From Alcanivorax sp. UBA4485 (GTDB lineage Bacteria; Pseudomonadota; Gammaproteobacteria; Pseudomonadales; Alcanivoracaceae): 46,296 bases of DNA. The notes beneath the pieces were generated by a model. The model ran no database searches, was not told the DNA's origin, and worked only from the letters and a program-made list of their open reading frames with translations. Below are positions 25,187 to 32,356 of this stretch, piece after piece. Position 1 is the stretch's first letter, and every line of letters starts with the position of its first letter. The translations under genes were made by a program, and so were the position numbers. Location of the stretch: NCBI GenBank assembly GCA_002389055.1, contig DGNT01000145.1, forward strand, positions 1 through 46,296, written 5' to 3'.

Positions 25187-26101
25187 TTAGCGAGGCTCGC
25201 TCTGCTGGTCCGCCAGCATCGCCATCACCCTTTGTCGCAGCCAGGTATGGCCCGGATCGGCGCTCTGATCCCGGTGCCAATAGAGGTGCAATTCCAACCC
25301 TGGAACATCGGCGGGCAGCGGCTCCACCTGGCTGCCCGGGGGGGCCAGTTGGCGCGCCAGCAAGCCCGGCAGGGTGAGCAGCAGGTCCGACCCCATGACC
25401 GTGGACAATGCCGCCATGTGGTGCTGGCAGCGCAGGCGGATATTGCGACGGTAGCCAAGGCGGGAAAGACCGAAGTCCTCCATGCCCGGCCCTTCCCGCC
25501 GCGAGGACACCAGCACGTGCTGGGCCGCCAGATAGGCCGGTAGATCCAGCTTCCCGGTGAGCGGATGGCCCGGTCGCATGATCACCACCAGCGGCCCGCT
25601 CATCACCGGGCGGTGTTCGATGGCGTCCGGCAGGGGCAAAAGCACATCGGCGGCCAGATCCAGCCGACCGCTGGCCAGCTCGGTGGCCAGCTGCCGGCGC
25701 GCCACGGTCATCGACTGCAACCGCACGCCGGGGGCCTCCTCGAGAATACCGGCGGTGAGCGGCGGCAGCAGACAGCCTTCCAGCCCGTCGCGCAGCCCCA
25801 CCACGAACGTCCGCTCGGCGTCCGCCAAGTCGAAGCCGCCCTCGTCGCTAAGGCAACGCTGTAACCCGCCCAACGCATGGCGCACCGGGGTGACCATGGC
25901 GCGCGCCCGGCTGGTGGGCACCATGCGCGCCCCCTGGCGCACGAACAACGGGTCCTCGAGGCGGTCGCGCAACCGTCCCAGGGCGTGGCTCACCGCCGGC
26001 TGAGTGAGGTTGAGCACGCGCGCCGCGCGGGTCAGGGAGCCTTCGGTATAGATGGCGTCGAAGACCACGAACAGGTTCAGATCGAAGCGGGAAACATGCA
26101 T
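25187..26101 (-). CDS. LysR-family transcriptional regulator
   Basis: A 304-residue LysR-type regulator of the NodD/LeuO-like branch: the HTH begins RFDLNLFVVFDAIYTEGSLTRAARVLNLTQPAVSHALGRLR, with the LFVRQGARMVPTSRA linker typical of that group. The effector domain follows. It is divergent from the phosphatase-hydrolase-SDR operon starting 97 bases away, which is its likely target. The AT-rich spacer (26102-26197) contains a run TTCATTAGATTAATTGAA with the interrupted dyad TTCA...TGAA that suits a LysR site. Effector unknown. Confidence 0.92.
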   Translation of the reverse strand: MHVSRFDLNLFVVFDAIYTEGSLTRAARVLNLTQPAVSHALGRLRDRLEDPLFVRQGARMVPTSRARAMVTPVRHALGGLQRCLSDEGGFDLADAERTFVVGLRDGLEGCLLPPLTAGILEEAPGVRLQSMTVARRQLATELASGRLDLAADVLLPLPDAIEHRPVMSGPLVVIMRPGHPLTGKLDLPAYLAAQHVLVSSRREGPGMEDFGLSRLGYRRNIRLRCQHHMAALSTVMGSDLLLTLPGLLARQLAPPGSQVEPLPADVPGLELHLYWHRDQSADPGHTWLRQRVMAMLADQQSEPR

Positions 26102-26197
26102 GGGGCTTATCCAGGTGTATTTTTCAGATTCATTAGATTAATTGAAAACCGACCCCTAGCATGGGGTCAACTTCCGGGATGACAGCAGAGACCCTCG

Positions 26198-26875
26198 ATG
26201 CCAGTGATTTACCTGATCCGTCACGGCCAGGCCAGTTTCGGTGCCGAGAACTATGACGCCCTGTCCGACGCCGGCTGGGAACAGAGCCGCACCCTCGGCC
26301 GCCATTTGCGCGAACAGAACCTGGGCGCGCCACGGGTGGTGTGCGGCGCCATGCAGCGCCATAAAGAAACCGCCCAGGCAACGCTGGAAGCGTTGGGGCT
26401 ACCTCAGGAATGGGCCACCGACAGCGGCTTCAACGAATACGATCACCAGACCCTGATGCGGGTGCACTGGCCGGAATCCCAGGACCGGGCGGTGCTGACC
26501 CGCTGGATGAACGAACAGGACAACCCGCGCCGGGCGTTCCAGGCCCGTTTCGAGGAAGCCCTGCGCCGCTGGCAGCGTAACGAGGACGACTACCAGGAAA
26601 CCTGGCCGGCCTTCCGGGAACGGGTGCTGGCTTCCCTGTACAGCCTGGCCAACCGGCTGGAAAGCGGCGACAGCGCCCTGGTGTTCACCTCCGGCGGCGC
26701 CATCAGCGTGGCCATTCAACACCTTCTGGAGCTCGACCAGGAAGCGCTGATCACCTTCAACCGGGGGCTGATCAACACCAGTGTCACCCGGCTGCTGGTC
26801 AATACCGGCCGCCTGCGCCTGGCCACGCTCAACGAGCACCTGCATCTGGCCGGCGACCAGCTCACCTACCGCTAA
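26198..26875 (+). CDS. Histidine phosphatase family protein
   Basis: A 225-residue member of the phosphoglycerate mutase/histidine acid phosphatase branch. The phosphohistidine motif is LIRHGQASF (His9), followed by LSDAGWEQSRTLGRHL, GAMQRHKETA and the second active His region FTSGGAISVAIQHL. In that last motif the usual SHGG/THGG reads TSGG, so the second catalytic His is not in its normal place, which is common in some bacterial PGM-like proteins. First gene of a three-gene operon; 21 bases separate it from the hydrolase. Substrate unknown. Confidence 0.9.
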   Translation: MPVIYLIRHGQASFGAENYDALSDAGWEQSRTLGRHLREQNLGAPRVVCGAMQRHKETAQATLEALGLPQEWATDSGFNEYDHQTLMRVHWPESQDRAVLTRWMNEQDNPRRAFQARFEEALRRWQRNEDDYQETWPAFRERVLASLYSLANRLESGDSALVFTSGGAISVAIQHLLELDQEALITFNRGLINTSVTRLLVNTGRLRLATLNEHLHLAGDQLTYR

Positions 26876-26896
26876 CCGGCGACAACGAGGCCCACC

Positions 26897-27709
26897 ATGG
26901 CGTTCACCCACCACACCACTGAACTGAACGGCCAGCGCTACGCCTATCTCGACGAGGGCGAAGGCCCGCTGGTGGTGTTCGGCCACGGCGTGCTGGCGGA
27001 CAAATCCATGTTCGAGGCGCAGATCGAGGCGCTCCGCGACCGCTACCGCTGCGTCAGCCTGGACTGGCCCGGCCACACCGGCTCCGGCTACCGCGAGAAA
27101 GGCTGGAGCTTCTACGACATGGCCGACGACAGCGTCGCCCTGCTGGACCAACTGGGTTACGAGCAGGCGATCTTCGTGGGCCTGTCCCAGGGCGGCATGA
27201 CCTTCATGCGGCTGGCGCTCAAGTACCCGGAGCGGGTGCGTGCCCTGGTGCTGCTGGACACCTCCGCGGACCCGGAAGACGCCGACCTGATGCCGGTGCA
27301 CCGCCAGCAGCAATCACGGTTCGCCCATGGCAGCGAAGCCGAGCGCGACGAGGTGGTGACGCGGATGCAGAAATTCCTGTACGCCAAACCCTGGCGCGAC
27401 GCCAACCCGCACGGGGTGGCCCATGAGAAAGCCCTGATCCTCGCCCACGACCGCCACGGCATCGAGCTGGCGCTGGAGAACGTCTTCACCCGTGACGACA
27501 TCAGCGGCGATATCAGCGTGATCAGCGCACCCACGCTGGTGATCGTCGGCGAACTGGACCGGGCCACACCACCGGAAAAAGCCCAGCGCATCGTCGACGC
27601 CATCCCCGGGGCGCGGCTGGTCACGGTGGCCGATTCCGGGCACCATTCGCCGATAGAAAACCCCGAAGCGGTAAACCGGGCGCTGTCCGATTTCCTCGCC
27701 ACGCTGTGA
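26897..27709 (+). CDS. Alpha/beta hydrolase
   Basis: A 270-residue alpha/beta-fold hydrolase. The oxyanion region is VVFGHGV, the nucleophile elbow is GLSQGGM with Ser97, a likely acid is Asp in VGELDRATPP, and the catalytic His is in DSGHHSPIENP near residue 249. The architecture resembles 3-oxoadipate enol-lactonase and related esterases/lactonases, but no pathway genes identify a substrate. Middle gene of the operon 26198-28495; a CAACGAGG site precedes the ATG. Confidence 0.92.
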   Translation: MAFTHHTTELNGQRYAYLDEGEGPLVVFGHGVLADKSMFEAQIEALRDRYRCVSLDWPGHTGSGYREKGWSFYDMADDSVALLDQLGYEQAIFVGLSQGGMTFMRLALKYPERVRALVLLDTSADPEDADLMPVHRQQQSRFAHGSEAERDEVVTRMQKFLYAKPWRDANPHGVAHEKALILAHDRHGIELALENVFTRDDISGDISVISAPTLVIVGELDRATPPEKAQRIVDAIPGARLVTVADSGHHSPIENPEAVNRALSDFLATL

Positions 27710-27742
27710 TCCGGGGCCCACGCACGCGACAAGGATAATGCC

Positions 27743-28495
27743 ATGAGTACCCGTTCCAATATTCTCATCACCGGCGCCAGCTCCGGTCTGGGCGCCGGCA
27801 TGGCGCGGCTGTTCGCCGCCCGGGGCCGCAATCTGGCCCTGTGCGCGCGGCGCACCGATAAGCTGGACGCCCTGAAAGCGGAACTGGAGCAGGCCCACCC
27901 GGGCATCACCGTGCTGGTCAAACCGCTGGACGTGAACCACTACGATCAGGTGTTCGATGTGTTCCGTGCGTTTCGTACCGAACTAGGCAGCCTGGACCGG
28001 ATCATCGTCAACGCCGGCATGGGCAAGGGCCAGCCCCTGGGCACCGGCTATTTCCACGCCAACCGGCAAACCGCCGAGACCAACTTTGTCGCCGCCCTGG
28101 CGCAGTGCGAGGCCGCCATGGAGATCTTCCGGGCCCAGAACAGCGGCCATCTGGTGATGATGTCCTCGATGAGCGCGGTGCGCGGCATGCGCAAGAACAT
28201 CAACACCTACGCCGCCACCAAGGCGGGCGTGGCCAGCCTGGCGGAAGGGCTGCGCATGGAAATGATCGGCAAGCCGATCACCGTGAGCACCATCTACCCG
28301 GGCTACATCCGCTCGGAAATCAACGAGAAAGTGGAAAACGCGCCCTTCATGGTGGACACCGAGACCGGCTGCAAGGCGCTGGTCAACGCCATCGAAAAAG
28401 AACCGGCCAAGGCCTATGTGCCGTCCTGGCCCTGGGCGCCACTGGGGTTCGCGATGAGGGTATTACCCCTTTCCCTGGTCAAGAAAATGACCTGA
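27743..28495 (+). CDS. SDR family oxidoreductase
   Basis: A 250-residue classical SDR. The cofactor loop is TGASSGLGAGMARLF, NAGMG follows, the catalytic Ser is in MMSSMSAV, and Tyr-Lys is in TYAATKAGV, so the active site is complete. The C-terminal half (ENAPFMVDTETGCKALVNAIEKEP) resembles SDRs of lipid or acyl-chain metabolism. It ends the operon with the phosphatase and hydrolase genes and converges on the DEAD-box helicase gene with 17 bases between stops. Substrate not inferable. Confidence 0.92.
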   Translation: MSTRSNILITGASSGLGAGMARLFAARGRNLALCARRTDKLDALKAELEQAHPGITVLVKPLDVNHYDQVFDVFRAFRTELGSLDRIIVNAGMGKGQPLGTGYFHANRQTAETNFVAALAQCEAAMEIFRAQNSGHLVMMSSMSAVRGMRKNINTYAATKAGVASLAEGLRMEMIGKPITVSTIYPGYIRSEINEKVENAPFMVDTETGCKALVNAIEKEPAKAYVPSWPWAPLGFAMRVLPLSLVKKMT

Positions 28496-28512
28496 CCCCC
28501 GACCGCCGGAAA

Positions 28513-29865
28513 CTAGTCCAGCGGCCCCGGGTTCTTGCGCCGCTTGGGCTTGGCGAAACCACCCTGGGTATCCGGCGCCGCCGAGGGTGCCGGTCGCTTG
28601 CGTGCCGCTTTCTTCTTCGCCGCCGGCTTCTTGCCGGCGGCCTTGGCCGACTGGGCCAGCGCCTTCTTCTTCAGCTTCTTGTGCTTGCTGCCCACCGCCT
28701 TACCGGAACGCTTTCGCTCCTTAGGGCCCAGGTAGCGGCCGCGCAGCGCCTCCACCACCCGGAACTCGAACTCCTGGCGCAGATAGCGCTGGATGCTCGC
28801 CATCAGGTTCCATTCGAAGCTTTCCACCAGCGAGATCGCCACGCCCTCGCCGTCGCCGCGACCGGTGCGGCCGATGCGGTGCAGGTAATCGTCGCCGCTG
28901 CGCGGCATATCGAAATTGATCACCAGCTCCAGGCCGTCCACGTCCAGGCCCCGCGCGGCCACGTCGGTGGCCACCAGCACCGTCACCGCGCCACTGTTCA
29001 GTCGCTCCAGCGCCAGCTTGCGGTCCTTGGTGTCCTTGTCGCCGTGCAGCACGAACACCTTGTGGGCGGTGGAACGCAGCACCCCGCCGAGGCGGTCGGC
29101 GGCGGCCTTGGTGTTGGTGAAGACAATCGCCTTGCGGTGGGGCTCATGGGCCAGCAGCCACTGCACCAGACGCTCCTTATGGGAGCGGTCATCGGCGGTG
29201 ATGATCTGCTGGCGCACCTGCTGGTTGAGCTCGCGCACGCTGTCCAGCAGCAGCGACTCGGGCTCGCGCAGTACCCGCGCCACCATGGCGTCCATGGCCG
29301 CGCCGCCCGGCGTGGCGGAGAACAGCAGAGTCTGGCGGGTCGGGTTGCAAGCCTCCGCCAGCCGCAGCACGTCGTCGCTGAAGCCCATGTCGAGCATGCG
29401 GTCCGATTCGTCCAGCACCAGCACCTTGAGCTCGGACAACGCCAGGTTGTCCGCCTCGAGATGCTCGATCAGCCGGCCCGGCGTGCCCACCAGCACCTCC
29501 GGATTCTTGCGGATGCGCGCCGCCTGCACCTTGAAGTCTTCACCGCCGGTGACCGCTTCCGCCTTGATAAAGGTGAAGCGCGACAGTGCCTGCACCTGCT
29601 TGAGCGTCTGCCGGGCCAGTTCCCGGGTGGGCGCCAGAATCAGTGCCCGGGTGCCGACGCCCTTGTCCTTCTCTTCCAGCAGCCGCTGCAGCATGGGCAG
29701 CACGAAGGCGGCGGTCTTGCCGGTGCCGGTGCGCGCCACCACGCGCAGGTCGCGGCCCGCCAGCGCCGGGGGAATGGCGGCCGTTTGCACCGGCGTGGGC
29801 TCGCTCAGCGACAACTCTTCGAGGGCGCGCAATAAACGTTCATGCAGATTCAGATCAGCAAACAC
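28513..29865 (-). CDS. DEAD-box RNA helicase, RhlE-like, with DESD motif II
   Basis: A 450-residue ATP-dependent RNA helicase. Motifs in order: Q motif (EPTPVQTAAIPPAL), Walker A ARTGTGKTAAF (about 45-55), PTRELA, TPGR, motif II DESD at 152-155, SAT, and motifs V-VI (ATDVAARGLDVDGL, HRIGRTGRG). Motif II reads D-E-S-D rather than D-E-A-D; the Mg-binding Asp-Glu is kept. A lysine/arginine-rich C-terminal tail (residues about 375-450) should bind RNA nonspecifically. The start is GTG 29865 with a weak site. Likely roles are ribosome assembly or RNA decay. It lies downstream of amtB past a terminator, so it has its own promoter near a REP-like repeat. Confidence 0.94.
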   Translation of the reverse strand: MFADLNLHERLLRALEELSLSEPTPVQTAAIPPALAGRDLRVVARTGTGKTAAFVLPMLQRLLEEKDKGVGTRALILAPTRELARQTLKQVQALSRFTFIKAEAVTGGEDFKVQAARIRKNPEVLVGTPGRLIEHLEADNLALSELKVLVLDESDRMLDMGFSDDVLRLAEACNPTRQTLLFSATPGGAAMDAMVARVLREPESLLLDSVRELNQQVRQQIITADDRSHKERLVQWLLAHEPHRKAIVFTNTKAAADRLGGVLRSTAHKVFVLHGDKDTKDRKLALERLNSGAVTVLVATDVAARGLDVDGLELVINFDMPRSGDDYLHRIGRTGRGDGEGVAISLVESFEWNLMASIQRYLRQEFEFRVVEALRGRYLGPKERKRSGKAVGSKHKKLKKKALAQSAKAAGKKPAAKKKAARKRPAPSAAPDTQGGFAKPKRRKNPGPLD

Positions 29866-29887
29866 AGACAGTACTCGGTGATGACTT

Positions 29888-29943
29888 TGTAGGAGCGGGC
29901 CCGGCCCGCGAAAGGGCGCGCCGCTCCCGGCAGGATACCAGAG
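29888..29943. repeat. REP-like palindromic repeat, second locus
   Basis: A single copy of the repeat seen near 16065: TTTGTAGGAGCGGGCCC, GGCCCGCGAAAGGGC, GCTCCCGGCAGGATACCAGAG. The inner arms GCGGGCC/GGCCCGC and outer GAGCGG/CCGCTC can pair. It lies between the helicase start and the amtB terminator. Together with the bet-locus copies it shows a dispersed family in this genome. Confidence 0.75.
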
Positions 29944-29960
29944 ACTTGTTTCACCGAAAC

Positions 29961-29984
29961 AAAAAAGGGCGCCCGAAGGCGCCC
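29961..29984 (-). terminator. Intrinsic terminator of glnK-amtB operon
   Basis: Read on the minus strand: GGGCGCC-TTCG-GGCGCCC followed by six T. A perfect 7-bp GC stem with a stable UUCG tetraloop and uninterrupted T tract, 38 bases after the amtB stop. It separates amtB from the downstream DEAD-box helicase. Confidence 0.95.
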
Positions 29985-30021
29985 TGTAGGTTGGTGCAAG
30001 ACAGATTGTAAGGAGACAGAC

Positions 30022-31281
30022 TCAGCTTTTCACGAACTCCGGGTACGCTTCCATACCGCAGTCCACGATATCCATACCCTCGTACTCGTCCTCTTCGGAG
30101 ACGCGGATGCCGAAGATCGCCTTGAGGATAGCCCACACGATCAGGCTGGCCACGAACACCCACACGAAGATGGTCAGGGCGCCGATCAGCTGGCCGGAGA
30201 AGCTGGAACCGTCGTTGGTGATCGGCACCAGCATCAGGCCCAGGAAGCCGACCACACCGTGCACGGAGATGGCACCGACCGGATCGTCGATCTTCAGCTT
30301 GTCCAGGGTCACGATGCTGAACACCACCAGCACGCCGCCGATCGCGCCAAACAGGGTGGCGGTCAACGCGGTGGGGGTGGACGGCTCGGCGGTGATGGTC
30401 ACCAGGCCGGCCAGCGCGCCGTTAAGCAGCATGGTCAGGTCGGCCTTGCCGAACAGGAAGCGGCCCACGATCAGCGCGGCCACGGCACCACCGGCGGCGG
30501 CGGTGTTGGTGTTCAGGAACACCATGGCCACGGAGTGCGCGCTGGCGGCATCGCCGAGCTTGAGCACGGAACCGCCGTTGAAGCCGAACCAGCCCATCCA
30601 CAGGATGAAGGTACCCAGGGTCGCCAGCGGCAGGTTGGCACCGGGAATGGCGTGGATCTCGCCGTTCGGGCCGTACTTGCCTTTACGGGCGCCCAGCAGC
30701 AGCACACCGGCCAGGGCGGCGGCCGCGCCGGCCATGTGCACGATGCCGGAGCCGGCGAAGTCGGAGAAGCCAAGATCACCCAGGTTGTACATGCCGAACA
30801 CGTCGTTGCCGCCCCAGGTCCAGGCGCCTTCCATCGGGTAGATGAAACCGGTCATGACCACCGCGAACGCCAGGAAGGCCCACAGCTTCATACGCTCGGC
30901 CACGGCACCGGAAACGATGGACATGGCGGTAGCGACGAACACCACCTGGAAGAAGAAGTCGGACGCACCGGAATACACCGAGCCGCCATCAAAACCGTTG
31001 GCCGCGGAATCCGCCAGCACGCCGGCCAGATCAAAGGCCTCAATGCCGTTCAGGAAGATGCCGCCGCCGTACATGATCGAATACCCGCAGACCAGGTACA
31101 TAAGGCAGGCAATGGCGTACAGCGCCACGTTCTTGGTGAGAATTTCGGTGGTGTTTTTAGCACGCACCAGGCCGGCTTCGAGCATCGCGAAGCCCGCTGC
31201 CATCCACATTACCAGTGCGCCACACACCAGGAAATAAAAGGTGTCGATGGCGTACTGAAGTTCGAAAATTTGATTTTCCAC
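30022..31281 (-). CDS. amtB: Ammonium transporter
   Basis: A 419-residue Amt/Rh-family ammonium transporter with 11 predicted membrane helices. The N-terminus (MENQIFELQYAIDTFYFLVCGALVMWMAAGFAMLEAGLV) lacks a cleavable signal, unlike E. coli AmtB, and fits the Amt subgroup of many marine bacteria. The pore region ends with the conserved HGVVGFLGLML block. The C-terminal cytoplasmic tail (EEDEYEGMDIVDCGMEAYPEFVKS) can interact with GlnK. Start is GTG 31281 with GGAGGG upstream. It follows glnK by 72 bases in one operon, so its synthesis and gating are under nitrogen control. Confidence 0.95.
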   Translation of the reverse strand: MENQIFELQYAIDTFYFLVCGALVMWMAAGFAMLEAGLVRAKNTTEILTKNVALYAIACLMYLVCGYSIMYGGGIFLNGIEAFDLAGVLADSAANGFDGGSVYSGASDFFFQVVFVATAMSIVSGAVAERMKLWAFLAFAVVMTGFIYPMEGAWTWGGNDVFGMYNLGDLGFSDFAGSGIVHMAGAAAALAGVLLLGARKGKYGPNGEIHAIPGANLPLATLGTFILWMGWFGFNGGSVLKLGDAASAHSVAMVFLNTNTAAAGGAVAALIVGRFLFGKADLTMLLNGALAGLVTITAEPSTPTALTATLFGAIGGVLVVFSIVTLDKLKIDDPVGAISVHGVVGFLGLMLVPITNDGSSFSGQLIGALTIFVWVFVASLIVWAILKAIFGIRVSEEDEYEGMDIVDCGMEAYPEFVKS

Positions 31282-31353
31282 GTTGCAACCCTCCGAGAAT
31301 TGGAAGCGTGTTCAGGACCTTGGCATGGGTCGTGTTACACAGTTTTCTAAACT

Positions 31354-31692
31354 TTAGATCGCGTCCTCGCCGGTCTCGCCGGTGCGGATGCGGATGGCCT
31401 GTTCCAGGGTGGTGACAAAGATTTTGCCGTCACCGATTTTCCCGGTATTGGCCGCTTTGGTGATCGCTTCGATAACCTGATCCAGGCTGGCCTCCGCGAT
31501 GGCCACTTCGATTTTCACTTTGGGCAGGAAATCGACCACGTATTCCGCGCCGCGATACAGCTCGGTGTGACCCTTTTGACGTCCGAAGCCTTTCACCTCG
31601 GTAACGGTGATGCCCTGAACGCCGATCTCGGACAGTGCTTCACGCACGTCGTCCAATTTGAACGGCTTGATAATGGCTGTAACCAGTTTCAT
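31354..31692 (-). CDS. glnK: Nitrogen regulatory protein P-II
   Basis: A 112-residue PII signalling protein. The sequence MKLVTAIIKPFKLDDVREALSEIG is the classic beginning; the T-loop carries Tyr51 (RGAEYVVDF), the residue uridylylated by GlnD, and the B-loop and C-loop motifs TGKIGDGKIFV and IRTGETGEDAI are complete. Its position before amtB defines it as GlnK, which plugs AmtB when nitrogen is plentiful. ATG 31692 is preceded by AAGGAG; the longer frame is leader sequence. Controlled by the sigma-54 promoter at 31801-31817. Confidence 0.97.
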   Translation of the reverse strand: MKLVTAIIKPFKLDDVREALSEIGVQGITVTEVKGFGRQKGHTELYRGAEYVVDFLPKVKIEVAIAEASLDQVIEAITKAANTGKIGDGKIFVTTLEQAIRIRTGETGEDAI

Positions 31693-31800
31693 TTCTATCT
31701 CCTTCAAACGCTTATAACGCGTCCGTTGACGTCCGTTGGGTTTCAGGCCCCTCTTTGGTTCCCGATCCATCCACTCGCGCGAACGCTCTAGCCCGTTAAC

Positions 31801-31817
31801 TGCACGACCCATGCCAA
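31801..31817 (-). promoter_or_regulatory. Sigma-54 promoter of glnK-amtB
   Basis: On the minus strand TTGGCATGGGTCGTGCA matches the RpoN consensus TTGGCACG-N4-TTGCA with invariant GG and GC elements 10 bases apart. Predicted transcription start is near 31789, giving a leader of about 97 bases before glnK. The location is exactly that expected for NtrC-dependent nitrogen-starvation control. Confidence 0.85.
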
Positions 31818-31893
31818 TTTTTAAAAGTCACGCATTTTCAGAGGGTTAGAACTGCAACCCCGGGGTGTTCCGGGGCCGGTTGCGGCAATATAG

Positions 31894-31927
31894 TGCACCA
31901 CTGAAGGGCACATCCCAAAATGGTGCA
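31894..31927. promoter_or_regulatory. NtrC-like enhancer half-sites upstream of glnK
   Basis: TGCACCA (31894-31900) and TGGTGCA (31921-31927) are exact half-sites of the NtrC consensus TGCACCA-N3-TGGTGCA, but lie 20 bases apart; each has only a degraded partner at the correct distance (AAGGGCA at 31904-31910 for the first). They are about 105-140 bases upstream of the predicted sigma-54 start, the normal enhancer range. The 332-base gap 31693-32024 otherwise holds only the glnK and ubiK leaders. Confidence 0.55.
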
Positions 31928-32024
31928 CGCCGTTACGGTGCTCTCGGTAGGCCCCATAACGGCAAGGGCGGTGGTACCATCGCACCCTGACCCGCCCGTG
32001 TTGCAAATAGTGGAGCCTGTGGCC

Positions 32025-32267
32025 ATGCAAAGCCAAGCCTTTCTCGATCGTTTGATGAGCGACATCAGCCGCCATCTGCCCGGAGACCTGGGCCAATTGC
32101 GCCAGGAGGTGGAGCACAGCGTGCGCGCCGTGCTCAATGAGACACTCACGCGGCTGGACTTGATCAGCCGCGAGGAGTTCGAGATTCAGCAGCAGGTGCT
32201 GGAGCGCACCCGCGCCCGGCTGGAAGCCCTGGAGAAGGAAGTGGCGGCGCTGGAAGAACGTTCCTGA
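32025..32267 (+). CDS. ubiK: Ubiquinone biosynthesis accessory factor UbiK (BMFP domain)
   Basis: An 80-residue YqiC/BMFP-family protein that binds UbiJ and membranes to assist aerobic ubiquinone synthesis. It shows FLDRLMSDISRHLPGDLGQLRQEVEHSVRAVLNETLTRLDLISREEFEIQQQVLERTRARLEALEKEVAALEERS in family order: an amphipathic N-terminal helix, the conserved LDLISREEFE, and a C-terminal coiled coil that trimerises. ATG 32025 follows GGAG at 32012-32015; the longer frame from 31920 runs over the NtrC-like site. Divergent from glnK. comM follows 89 bases downstream. Confidence 0.93.
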   Translation: MQSQAFLDRLMSDISRHLPGDLGQLRQEVEHSVRAVLNETLTRLDLISREEFEIQQQVLERTRARLEALEKEVAALEERS

Positions 32268-32290
32268 CCGTCCTGTATTAAATAGAGCCA

Positions 32291-32354
32291 CCCTCGCACA
32301 GAAATCGAGGGCGTCGGCGTACATCACCCGTGCCGAGGGACGTTTACCCTCGGC
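32291..32354 (+). promoter_or_regulatory. Alternating-hairpin leader in front of comM
   Basis: Four segments alternate: CCCTCG (32291-32296), CGAGGG (32306-32311), GCCGAGGG (32332-32339) and CCCTCGGC (32347-32354). Segments 1-2 and 3-4 can pair locally, with 3-4 an 8-bp stem ending 2 bases before the comM ATG; alternatively 1 pairs with 3, or 2 with 4. The only Shine-Dalgarno-like bases (GAGGG) are inside segment 3. This could control comM translation. No T tract follows, so it is not a terminator. Confidence 0.45.
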
Positions 32355-32356
32355 CT

